Shown here: piece after piece, positions 1 through 7,567 of the stretch
Position numbering within the stretch: the first letter of the stretch is position 1
Layout of the letters: each line of letters opens with the position of its first letter
NCBI GenBank assembly: GCA_016717335.1
Contig: JADKFS010000001.1
Coordinates: forward strand, 1,550,001-1,614,000
DNA from: Candidatus Ribeiella danica
Lineage (GTDB): Bacteria > Chloroflexota > Chloroflexia > Chloroflexales > Roseiflexaceae
Length of the DNA: 64,000 nucleotides
Direction of reading: 5' to 3'
Translations under genes and position numbers: made by a program
The notes under the pieces: model-generated
What the model saw: the letters and a program-made list of their open reading frames with translations, nothing else
Told to the model about the DNA's origin: nothing
Database searches by the model: none

Positions 1-235
1 ATCATTTTGGCGTCCAGGGGCGCACGTCCCGGCCGGGGGGCGGTGGGGGTGGCGGCCCACCCCCACCCGCGGGGGCACGGGGGGGGCGCGCAGCCCCCCG
101 CAGGCGCTGGCGGTGGCCGACGTCCGCGGGGGCACGGGGGGGCGCGCAGCCCCCGCACCGACTGAGTGGAAGGCAGGCAGCCCGCGGGGGCAGGGGCGCG
201 CAGCCCCAGGCGGGGGCACGGGGGCGCGCAGCCCC
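1..235. repeat. GC-rich mosaic element, truncated by window edge
   Basis: This stretch is built from short GC hairpins of the form GGGGCGCGCAGCCCC separated by CCCGCGGGGGCACGGGGG spacers. Its first 60 bases read as the reverse complement of the block at 61970-62045 (CCCCTGGACCCCAAAATG on that strand), so it is the edge of the same element family. It lies upstream of the zinc-ribbon gene, and no gene is supported between 1 and 411. Confidence 0.75.
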
Positions 236-411
236 ATTAACTCACTCTTGCACAATTGACGAATGTATGGTATGCTTCGCGCCATGTTCAAATGGTTTGG
301 TTCCCACGAGTCGCTTCAGATCCTCCTGTTCCCTCAGGATGTTCTTCACCGCTCATCGTTTCCCAGGCCAATGAGCAATGTTTCTGGTTTTATCAAAGGA
401 GTTGGCGAGCG

Positions 412-789
412 ATGAGCTACGCAGACAAGACGATCACCTGTCGGGATTGCGGGATGGACTTCGTGTTTACGGCGGGTGAGCAGGAGTTTTACGCGCAGAA
501 GGGCTTCTCGAACGAGCCGACGCGCTGCCCCTCCTGCCGCCAGGCGCGCAAGGCCGACGGCGGTGGTCGCAGCGGCGGCCGCAGCAGCGGCTACGGCGAC
601 AGCGGCGGCGGCTACAGCAGCGGCGGTCGCAGCAGCGGTGGCTACAGCAGCAGCCCGCGCGAGATGCACACCGCGACCTGCGCGTCGTGCGGCAAAGAGG
701 CCCAGGTGCCCTTCCTGCCGCGCGGCGACAAGCCGGTGTACTGCTCGGATTGCTTCCAGCAGCAGCGCCGGTCCAGCAGCCGCTGGTAG
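412..789 (+). CDS. CxxC-x17-CxxC zinc-ribbon protein with Gly/Ser/Arg linker
   Basis: The 125-residue protein begins with a zinc-ribbon half (CRDCG near residue 9, CPSCR near 41). It continues through a low-complexity linker rich in Gly, Ser, Arg and Tyr (about residues 49-85) and ends with a second cluster, CASC then exactly 17 residues then CSDC. This matches the small CxxC-x17-CxxC zinc-binding family common in Chloroflexota. The RGG-like linker suggests nucleic-acid binding, which is inference only. The ATG at 412 was chosen because both zinc motifs follow it; an upstream in-frame start at 256 would add 52 residues with no domain character. A strong palindromic terminator follows the stop. 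Confidence 0.85.
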   Translation: MSYADKTITCRDCGMDFVFTAGEQEFYAQKGFSNEPTRCPSCRQARKADGGGRSGGRSSGYGDSGGGYSSGGRSSGGYSSSPREMHTATCASCGKEAQVPFLPRGDKPVYCSDCFQQQRRSSSRW

Positions 790-812
790 ATAGCTCGCCA
801 AAGCGCTCCATA

Positions 813-854
813 AAGGAGGCCTGGGAAGGACAATTGTCCTTCCCAGGCCTCCTT
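813..854. terminator. Bidirectional palindromic terminator
   Basis: A perfect 42-bp inverted repeat (arms beginning AAGGAGGCCTGGGAAGG, centre AATT) lies 23 bp after the zinc-ribbon stop and 40 bp before the stop of the convergent small gene. Its position between convergent genes and the exact symmetry suggest that it terminates both transcripts. A short T-rich run (CTTCTTTCG) follows on the plus strand. Confidence 0.75.
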
Positions 855-893
855 CTTTCGTTGGCGCGCGGCCTGGCCCGGCGGCACGAGACC

Positions 894-1124
894 CTATCGC
901 TCGGCGCGGTCGTCCAGCGCGTCGGACAGCATGTTGCGCGCGTGGGCCTGCTCGGCGATCAGCGCCTGGATCTCGCGCGTGTGCGCTGCCCGCTCCTCCG
1001 CCGGCAGCGCCGCGACCTCCGCTCGCCGCCGCGCGAGCTCGCCGTCAATCGTATTAACACGCCGCTGAGCCTCGGCGGATGTCACCGGGAGCAGGCGCGC
1101 CCGTAGCCAGTGGAGCCAGCGCAT
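894..1124 (-). CDS. Small charged helical protein of unknown function
   Basis: A 76-residue protein with an Arg/Leu-rich start (MRWLHWLRARLL) and a long Ala/Glu/Arg-rich stretch typical of a coiled coil. No family was recognised. Support comes from a Shine-Dalgarno AGAGGA about 7 bases before the ATG, from the shared terminator at its 3' end, and from amino-acid composition that looks coding. It is convergent with the zinc-ribbon gene. Confidence 0.55.
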   Translation of the reverse strand: MRWLHWLRARLLPVTSAEAQRRVNTIDGELARRRAEVAALPAEERAAHTREIQALIAEQAHARNMLSDALDDRAER

Positions 1125-1530
1125 AGCATTCCTCTTTTCGGCGTCGGATCGGGCGATTGAGCACAGTGCTCGGCGCCCAGGGCACGATGCGGCCAGGAGG
1201 GTGCCTGTGATCAGTATACCACAGGTGTAGGCTTTTTCCCGGATCGCGACCCGCTGCGCCGTACGCTCACCCCTCGCTCCCGTCGCCGCGGGAGCGGGGG
1301 CATTCGTGGCTGGTGGCCGAGTTTCGGCTCGGCCGCCAGTCAGTGGTCACCCGTAGGCGATTTGCTCCAACATTTTTGAGCGCTCCCAGCACGTCTAGCC
1401 GCGCCTGCTGCGTGCGTTCGCCCCAAACTATCGCCGCGCCCCGCCTCGGCCGCCAATCGAAGGCACGCTTCCTGCTGCGGAGATCTCTCGTTCGCAGACG
1501 CTAAAGAATTTCTGGTCCACGATCGATTTC
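1125..1530. other. Intergenic region without a recognised gene
   Basis: No convincing coding region was seen. A 63-codon open frame at 1313-1504 lacks a ribosome site and family resemblance. The regulator promoter at 1535-1563 lies just to the right. Confidence 0.5.
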
Positions 1531-1534
1531 CCTC

Positions 1535-1563
1535 TTGACAAGCGCGCTTTCGAGGCGTATATT
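1535..1563 (+). promoter_or_regulatory. Sigma70-type promoter of the ArsR-type regulator
   Basis: TTGACA at 1535-1540 and TATATT at 1558-1563 are separated by exactly 17 bp, close to the housekeeping consensus. The nearest downstream gene is the regulator at 1659, giving a leader of roughly 90 bases. Confidence 0.8.
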
Positions 1564-1658
1564 ACAACTATCCTGTTTCACTCCAAATTCAATAGCGCAC
1601 AAAGCAGGCCGGTCGCGGGAGTTTCAACCAGAAAACCTGGAGCGAAAGCGAGTAGATC

Positions 1659-2627
1659 GTGGCCGGTCGCGAGGTCAGAAACCGTGTCCTGGTGCTGGAC
1701 GACGGCGCCGACAATGCGCAGATCGAGCGCGTGCTTAAAGCGCTGGACTCGCTCAACCGGATCCGCATCCTACGCTATTTATCCGACCGTATGGCGAGCG
1801 TCAACGACATCGCGGCCGCGCTCGATCTGCCGGCCTCGACGACATCGCTGCACGTCGAGACGCTGGAAGATGCCGGCCTGATCCGATCCGAGCTCGAGCC
1901 GGCCAGCCGCGGCCTCCGCAAAGTCTGCGCGCGCATGTTCGACCGGATCGTGCTGGACCTGCCGGTCGCCGAGCCGCCGCGCGACCACGCGGTCGAGATG
2001 ACCATGCCGATCGGCGGGTTCGCCGACTGCCACGTGACGCCGACCTGCGGGCTGCTGAGCGAGACCGGCATCATCGGGATGCTCGACGACCCGGCCTCGT
2101 TCTACGAGCCGACGCGGATGGATGCCCACTTGCTCTGGTTCCACCAGGGCTACGTCGAGTATCGCTTCCCGAATCGGGTGCCGGCCGGCGCGCTGGCCGA
2201 GTCGCTTCGGCTGAGCATGGAGATCTGCTCCGAGGCGCCGCTCCACAACCCCGACTGGCCGTCCGATATCACAGTGTGGATCAACGGGGTCGAGCTGGGA
2301 ACCTGGACGTCGCCGGCCGACTTTGGCGGCGAGCCCGGCCGGCTGACGCCCGAGTGGTGGACGCCCCGCAACACGCAGTATGGCCTGCTGAAGGTCTGGC
2401 ACGTCAACGAGCGCGAGTCGGCGGTCGACGGCCTGCCGATCTCGAGCGTGACCCTGGCCGACCTAGGCCTGGGCAAATCGTCCTTCGTCTCGGTGCGTAT
2501 CGGCATCAAGCCGGACTCCGAGCACGTCGGCGGGCTCAATCTCTTTGGAAGTCGATTCGGCAACTACCCCCAGGACCTCGTCCTCCGGATCGGCTATCGC
2601 TCCGCTACACGTGCGGCGGCCGGGTGA
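1659..2627 (+). CDS. ArsR-type winged-helix regulator with C-terminal sensor-like domain
   Basis: 322 residues from a GTG start. Residues about 20-95 form an ArsR-like winged helix (ALDSLNRIRILRYLSD followed by the recognition region LPASTTSLHVETLEDAGLI). The remaining 220 residues are not HTH; they include conserved-looking motifs such as GLNLFGSRFGNYPQDL and probably form a ligand-sensing or oligomerisation domain. The gene stands at the head of a glycan-utilisation cluster behind its own consensus promoter, so it is probably the local regulator. Start choice is moderately sure, because the only purine-rich site, GGAG, lies about 16 bases upstream. Confidence 0.8.
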   Translation: MAGREVRNRVLVLDDGADNAQIERVLKALDSLNRIRILRYLSDRMASVNDIAAALDLPASTTSLHVETLEDAGLIRSELEPASRGLRKVCARMFDRIVLDLPVAEPPRDHAVEMTMPIGGFADCHVTPTCGLLSETGIIGMLDDPASFYEPTRMDAHLLWFHQGYVEYRFPNRVPAGALAESLRLSMEICSEAPLHNPDWPSDITVWINGVELGTWTSPADFGGEPGRLTPEWWTPRNTQYGLLKVWHVNERESAVDGLPISSVTLADLGLGKSSFVSVRIGIKPDSEHVGGLNLFGSRFGNYPQDLVLRIGYRSATRAAAG

Positions 2628-2805
2628 TCGATGCGCAGGTCGCCCGACCTGTCCGTTCTCGTATGAGCTGGGCCACCGCGCGCGCGGCGGCGGGCCAGCC
2701 AGCGCGCCGAGCATGTCGCTCGGCCGCATAAAACCGCGCGTGCGCCGAGCGAGCCGGCTCCCTCAACCCATCTGAGGCGCGCGCCATATCTTCAAGGAGG
2801 AGTCG

Positions 2806-4203
2806 ATGAGAACCACGGTACGACGGTTGTGTTTGGTGGTTCTGCTGGCGATGATCGCCACGATGGCAGCCGCATGCGGCGGTGGGGGGACGGGCGGCAC
2901 GGCGGCGACGAGCGAGACAGGCGGTGGCGCGGCGGCCACCAGCGCCCCCGGCGCCCCAGAAGCTACAGCGGCCACCGGCGGTGGCACAGCCAGCGCGGGC
3001 GCGTGCTCCGACGCGGGCAAGGGCCAGCAGATCACGATGTGGAGCCCGCTGACCGGCCCCGACGGCGACGAGATGACCCAGCTCGCCAATCAGTTCAGCA
3101 AGGAAAACAGCCTGGGCATCACGGTGAAGCACACCGCCCAGCCGGACTACCTGCAGAAGCTGAACACGGCCGCGGCCGGCAACAGCCTGCCCGAGATGAC
3201 CGTGATCCGCGCCGGCGATATCGGCGAGATGGTCGCGCGCAACGTGCTCAAGGCCATGTCCGACGCCGCGCTGACCGAGGCCGGCGGCGCCGACATGCTG
3301 AAGGGCCAGTTCACCGAGGCGGTCTGGAACGCCGGCCAGGTGAAGGATAAGCGCTACACCGTTCCGCTGGACACCCATCCGCTGGTGCTGTACTACAACA
3401 AGGACATGTTCCAGAAGGCCGGCATCACCATGCCGACCGACCGGCCGATGACCAAGGAGGAGTTCGAGAAGGCGGTCGACGCGCTCACTAAGGACGGCGT
3501 CGCGGGCGTGTCGATCGGCACGGCCTTCCAGACCGGCGCGTGGTTCCAGGGGCTGATCCGGCAGTTCGGCGGCGATATCACGAATGCCGACGGCACCCAG
3601 GCGACCTACAACAGCGAGCAGGGCGTGCAGGCGGCGACGTACATCCACGATATGAAGGCCAAGACCACACCCCAGGTCAACGGCGCGGGCGACCCCGAGG
3701 TCAAGCTGTTCCAGCAGCAGAAGGCCGCGATGGTGTTCCACGGCCCGTGGCACATCAGCGACATGGTCAAGCTCCCGTTCGTCGGCTTCGCGCAGATGCC
3801 GCAGATCGGCAGCTCCTACTCCGTCTGGGGCAACTCGCACCAGCTGGCGATGACGACCGAGGACCCGGCCAAGCAGGCCGCGGCGGGCTGCTGGATCGGC
3901 TGGCTGTCGCAGAACTCGGTCCAGTGGGCCAAGGCCGGCCAGGTGCCGGCACGCAAGTCGGCGCGCGAGAGCGCCGACCTGGCGACCGTCTCACCGGCGG
4001 TCGCGGCGTTCGCCAAGGAGATCGAGGGTGTGAAGTTCCTGCCCCCGGTCCCGGGCCTCGAGAGCGCGCTGTGGGGCCAGGGCTTCGAGCCCCCGCTCAA
4101 CGCCTACCTGCTCGGCCAGAGTCAGGATATCAAGAAGGGCCTCGACGACGCGGCGACGAAGTCCGACCAGATCATCAAGGATAACGCGGCGAAGTACAAG
4201 TAG
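2806..4203 (+). CDS. Sugar ABC transporter substrate-binding lipoprotein
   Basis: 465 residues. An Arg-rich N-terminus and hydrophobic core end in a lipobox (TMAAAC, Cys about residue 24), followed by a Gly/Ala/Thr linker and a family-1 extracellular solute-binding fold (ITMWSPLTGPDGDEM, TVPLDTHPLVLYYNKDMF, AMVFHGPWHISDM). It captures a sugar or oligosaccharide outside the membrane and hands it to the two permeases that follow. An ideal AAGGAGG site precedes the ATG. The glycosidases downstream suggest arabino- or galacto-oligosaccharides as substrate. No ATPase gene is present in the cluster. Confidence 0.93.
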   Translation: MRTTVRRLCLVVLLAMIATMAAACGGGGTGGTAATSETGGGAAATSAPGAPEATAATGGGTASAGACSDAGKGQQITMWSPLTGPDGDEMTQLANQFSKENSLGITVKHTAQPDYLQKLNTAAAGNSLPEMTVIRAGDIGEMVARNVLKAMSDAALTEAGGADMLKGQFTEAVWNAGQVKDKRYTVPLDTHPLVLYYNKDMFQKAGITMPTDRPMTKEEFEKAVDALTKDGVAGVSIGTAFQTGAWFQGLIRQFGGDITNADGTQATYNSEQGVQAATYIHDMKAKTTPQVNGAGDPEVKLFQQQKAAMVFHGPWHISDMVKLPFVGFAQMPQIGSSYSVWGNSHQLAMTTEDPAKQAAAGCWIGWLSQNSVQWAKAGQVPARKSARESADLATVSPAVAAFAKEIEGVKFLPPVPGLESALWGQGFEPPLNAYLLGQSQDIKKGLDDAATKSDQIIKDNAAKYK

Positions 4204-4214
4204 TCCGGAAGGTT

Positions 4215-4286
4215 GAATGCTGAACGCTGAATGAAGAATCGGAGCATGGCGCATCATTCAGCGTTCGGCGTTCGGCGTTCAGCATT
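4215..4286. repeat. Heptamer-derived hairpin between binding protein and permease
   Basis: The left arm GAATGCTGAACGCTGAATGA (4215-4234) pairs with the right arm from TCATTCAGCGTT to CAGCATT (4254-4286), which carries an extra repeat unit. Both arms consist of GAACGCT-type 7-bp units. In maltose-type operons an intercistronic hairpin here stabilises the upstream binding-protein mRNA, and the same role is plausible. Confidence 0.7.
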
Positions 4287-4303
4287 ACTCAGGGGAGGCT
4301 ACT

Positions 4304-5248
4304 ATGGCTACTTCGCAGCAGGCCCGCACCCAGGTGACCACCGCAACCAAGGGCACGGCGGGGCGCCGTTTCAGCTGGATACCCTACCTGTTCATCCTGC
4401 CGCACCTGATCTTCTTTGTCGCGTTCCTGGGCTACCCGTTCTTCTACGGCATCTACATCAGCCTGTTCAACTTCGACTTTCTGCGCCCAGAGTACCGGCC
4501 GTTCGTCGGGCTGGAGAACTACGGCAATATTCTGTTCAACCGCGGCAGCATCCAGTTCGACGACTTCTGGCACGCGATCGGCAACACCGCCTGGTTCCTG
4601 CTCTACAGCGTCCCGCCGCTGGTGATCCTCGCGCTGCTGCTGGCGGTGCTGCTCAACGGCAAGTACCCCGGGCGCAACCTGTTCCGCGGCCTGTACTTCG
4701 CGCCCTACGCGCTGTCGGTGACGGTCGCGGCGGTGCTGTGGCGCTGGCTGTTCGAGCAGGGCGGCCTGATCGACACCAACCTCAACAACCTCGGCATCCA
4801 ATCGGTCTCGTGGCTTGGCTCGCAGCCGTGGGCCTGGCTCGCGATCACGGTGTGCACGATCTGGTGGACGATCGGGTATAACACGGTGATCTTCCTGACC
4901 GCGCTCCAGGACATCCCCGAGTCGGTCTACGAGGCCGCCGCGATCGACGGCGCGAACAGCTTCCAGCAGTTCTTCTCGATCACCATCCCGATGCTGCGCC
5001 CGGTGCTCATCTTTGTGATCACAATCACCCTGATCGCCTCGGCCAACCTGTTCGGCCAGTCCTACATCATGACCGGCACGCAGAGCCGGGTGATCGGCAC
5101 CGAGTCGATCGTCCAGAAGATCTACGACGAGGGCATCCTGCAGAATCGCATGGGCAGCGCGGCCGCCATGTCGGTCTTCGTCGCCGCGGTGCTGCTGCTC
5201 CTCACAACGCTCAACTTCCGCGTCTTTGGGCGCTCGGAGGAGCAATAA
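4304..5248 (+). CDS. Sugar ABC transporter permease, MalF-like
   Basis: 314 residues with about six membrane segments; the first is around residues 28-50 (YLFILPHLIFFVAFLGYPFF). The cytoplasmic EAA loop that contacts the ATPase is clear (VYEAAAIDGANSFQQFF). A good GGGGAGG site precedes the ATG. It follows the binding protein and precedes a second permease, giving the usual order of family-1 carbohydrate importers. The ATPase must come from elsewhere, as with MsmX-type shared ATPases. Confidence 0.93.
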   Translation: MATSQQARTQVTTATKGTAGRRFSWIPYLFILPHLIFFVAFLGYPFFYGIYISLFNFDFLRPEYRPFVGLENYGNILFNRGSIQFDDFWHAIGNTAWFLLYSVPPLVILALLLAVLLNGKYPGRNLFRGLYFAPYALSVTVAAVLWRWLFEQGGLIDTNLNNLGIQSVSWLGSQPWAWLAITVCTIWWTIGYNTVIFLTALQDIPESVYEAAAIDGANSFQQFFSITIPMLRPVLIFVITITLIASANLFGQSYIMTGTQSRVIGTESIVQKIYDEGILQNRMGSAAAMSVFVAAVLLLLTTLNFRVFGRSEEQ

Positions 5249-5337
5249 CGATCCGCGAATTGCGCTCATCCGCGCGACGAGTCGCTTCGACATCGCTCGC
5301 GACGAGCGCTCCATTCGCCGATCCCAGGAGTCTTGCT

Positions 5338-6207
5338 ATGGCATCGATGACCGCACCAGTCGAGCGGGCAGGCAGCCGGCCAGCCGGCGCGAACCTCGTG
5401 GCGCGGATCGCGCTGTACGTCGTGCTGATCATCATCGCGCTGTTCTTCCTGCTGCCGATCCTGTGGATGTTCACCACGGCGTTCAAGCCGTTCGTGGAGA
5501 CGCTGCAGCCAACATGGATACCCCAGGAGCCGACGCTGGAGAACTTCACCAGCATCTTCAACGATCCTTCGATCCCCGTGCTGCGCTGGTTCGTGAACAG
5601 CCTGGGCGTCGCGCTGGCATTCACGACTCTGGTGGTGCTGCTCGACGCGCTGGCGGCCTACGCCTACGCGCGGATGGACTTTCCGGGGCGCAACGCGCTG
5701 TTCGGCCTGCTGCTGGCGACGCTGGTGATGCCCGGCATCATGTTTCTCGTGCCGAACTACCTCACGATCGTCCGGCTTGGCTGGCTGAACAGCTACCAGG
5801 GCGTGATCGCGCCCGGCCTCTCGGGCGTCTTCGGGGTGTTCTTCCTGCGGCAGTTCTTCCAGAGCATCCCGAAGGAGCTGGAGGAGGCCGCCTACATCGA
5901 CGGCGCCTCGGTCTGGACGACGTTCTTCCGCGTGTCGCTGCCGCTGGCCAAGGGCGCGATCGCCACGCTGGCGATCATTACGTTCCTGACGTCCTGGAAC
6001 GATTTCCTGTGGCCGCTGCTGATCCTGAACGACCGCGAGCTCCAGACGCTGCCGGTCGGCCTGGCGACCATCCAGGGCCAGTACACCTTCGACTACGGCA
6101 AGCTGATGGCCGGCGCTGTCGTCACCGCCGTTCCGGTGCTCATCCTGTACGTCTTCTTGCAGCGCTACATCATTCAGAACGTGGCGATGACCGGGCTGAA
6201 GGGGTGA
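5338..6207 (+). CDS. Sugar ABC transporter permease, MalG-like
   Basis: 289 residues with six predicted membrane segments and the EAA loop ELEEAAYIDGASVWTTFF; it ends in the typical NVAMTGLKG tail. The start at 5338 (MASMTAPVERAG) follows a GGAG site. An in-frame codon at 5260 would add 26 residues but has no ribosome site and is unlikely. It works as a heterodimer with the preceding permease. Confidence 0.92.
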   Translation: MASMTAPVERAGSRPAGANLVARIALYVVLIIIALFFLLPILWMFTTAFKPFVETLQPTWIPQEPTLENFTSIFNDPSIPVLRWFVNSLGVALAFTTLVVLLDALAAYAYARMDFPGRNALFGLLLATLVMPGIMFLVPNYLTIVRLGWLNSYQGVIAPGLSGVFGVFFLRQFFQSIPKELEEAAYIDGASVWTTFFRVSLPLAKGAIATLAIITFLTSWNDFLWPLLILNDRELQTLPVGLATIQGQYTFDYGKLMAGAVVTAVPVLILYVFLQRYIIQNVAMTGLKG

Positions 6208-6212
6208 GCGAC

Positions 6213-6252
6213 GCAAGGATGAAGGATGAAGGATGAAGGATGAGGGATGAAG
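6213..6252. repeat. AGGATGA heptamer array at the GH43 start
   Basis: About five tandem copies of AGGATGA run into the start of the next gene. Each unit contains both a Shine-Dalgarno-like AGGA and an ATG, so the array itself may supply the translation start region. Confidence 0.7.
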
Positions 6253-7443
6253 CAGCACGCTATGGATGGGAGTCTTGTGGAGCGAACTCGCCCCCAAGCC
6301 CCTAGACCCAAGGCCCAAATCCCGCGTCACAATGCCCAAGCCTCGCGCTGGCGGTTGGTCGTCGGTCTTTGGTCGTTGGTCTTTACGCTGGCGGCCTGCG
6401 GTGGCGACGGGGCAGCCGTGCAGCCGACCGCGAGCGGCGCGGCGCAGGCGCCGACGGCGGCGAGCGAGCCAACCGCCGCGGCTACAAGCCCAGCTGCCGC
6501 GCCGACCGCCGGGCCTACGCCGATCCCGACGCCGGGGCCGGACGAGTACGCCAACCCGGTGATCGACCAGGACTTCCCCGACCCTGACGCGCTCAAGGTT
6601 GGCGACGCGTACTACGCCTACGCCACCGGCAGCGGCGGCACGAATCTCCAGTCGGCGCGGTCGAGCGACCTGATCGACTGGCAGCCGCTGGGCGACCCGA
6701 TGCCGGCCCTGCCGAAGTGGGCCAACCCTGGCTACACCTGGGCGCCCGATGTCTCGCTCGCGCCGGACGGCAAGACCTTCGTGATGTACTTCGTCGCGCG
6801 CGACGCGGCCAGCGACAAGCAGTGCATCGGCGCCGCCACGAGCGAGAAGCCCGAAGGGCCATTCGGCTCGCCGGCCGACAAGCCGATCATCTGCCAGGCC
6901 GACATCGGCGGCTCGATCGACCCGGCCTCGTTCGTGGACGAGGACGGCACGCGCTACGTGCTGTGGAAGAACGACGGCAACTGCTGCGGCTTCCCGACCT
7001 ACCTGTACATCCAGAAGACCTCGCCGGACGGCTTGGCGCTGGAGGGCGAGCCGACGCAGCTGATCAAGAACGACCAGGCATGGGAGGGATCGTTGATCGA
7101 GGCGCCCACGCTCTGGAAGCAGGGCGGCAAGTACTACCTGTTCTACTCGGCCAACAGCTACGCCGGCGCCGACTACGCCGTCGGCTACGCGACCGCCGGC
7201 CAGGCGCTCGGCCCATACCAGAAGGCCGCGGGGCCGTTCCTGAAGACCAGCTCGACCCGCGGGCCGGTGCTCGGGCCGGGCGGCCAGGATATCACGCTCG
7301 CGCCGGACGGCAAGACGGTTATGCTGTACCACACCTGGGAGCCGTCGGTCAGCTACCGCAGCATGAGTATCGACGAGCTGACGTGGAGCGGCGACACGCC
7401 CGAGCTGCAGGCGGCGTACCGCCTGCCCGAGCCGAAGCCGTAG
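6247..7443 (+). CDS. GH43 family glycosidase, lipoprotein
   Basis: 398 residues. The catalytic five-bladed propeller starts near residue 100. GH43 signatures are present: base Asp in QDFPDPDALKV, pKa-modulating Asp in GGSIDPASFVDEDG, and acid Glu in EGSLIEAPTLWK. Such enzymes act on arabinan or xylan side chains. The N-terminus is odd: residues about 13-50 are encoded by heptamer repeats, and the hydrophobic core LVVGLWSLVFTLAAC, which ends in a lipobox Cys, comes from GGTCGTT-type units. A Pro/Thr/Ala linker follows. The start is uncertain because several ATG codons lie in the AGGATGA array. Probably anchored outside the membrane. Confidence 0.88.
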   Translation: MKQHAMDGSLVERTRPQAPRPKAQIPRHNAQASRWRLVVGLWSLVFTLAACGGDGAAVQPTASGAAQAPTAASEPTAAATSPAAAPTAGPTPIPTPGPDEYANPVIDQDFPDPDALKVGDAYYAYATGSGGTNLQSARSSDLIDWQPLGDPMPALPKWANPGYTWAPDVSLAPDGKTFVMYFVARDAASDKQCIGAATSEKPEGPFGSPADKPIICQADIGGSIDPASFVDEDGTRYVLWKNDGNCCGFPTYLYIQKTSPDGLALEGEPTQLIKNDQAWEGSLIEAPTLWKQGGKYYLFYSANSYAGADYAVGYATAGQALGPYQKAAGPFLKTSSTRGPVLGPGGQDITLAPDGKTVMLYHTWEPSVSYRSMSIDELTWSGDTPELQAAYRLPEPKP

Positions 7444-7567
7444 CGTTATCCGCGAACTGCGCTCATCTGCGCGAATTGGTTGAGGTACTCTTCGCGTCAA
7501 CTCGCGTGATTAAGCGGATGGCGTGCACGACCCTAAGCCACTGGAAAGACCCAGACAGGAGGAGAAG

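Noticed and set aside
255..276. TTGACG and TATGCT as a promoter for the zinc-ribbon gene
   Set aside because: The two hexamers are only 9 bp apart, too close for a sigma70 promoter.
256..411. Upstream extension of the zinc-ribbon protein
   Set aside because: The added 52 residues have no domain character, and the two zinc motifs begin right after the ATG at 412.
1313..1504. 63-codon open frame
   Set aside because: No ribosome site and no recognisable family; Arg-rich composition fits noncoding GC-rich DNA.
5266..7500. 744-codon minus-strand open frame across a permease and the GH43 gene
   Set aside because: It is antisense to two well-supported genes and passes through heptamer repeats.
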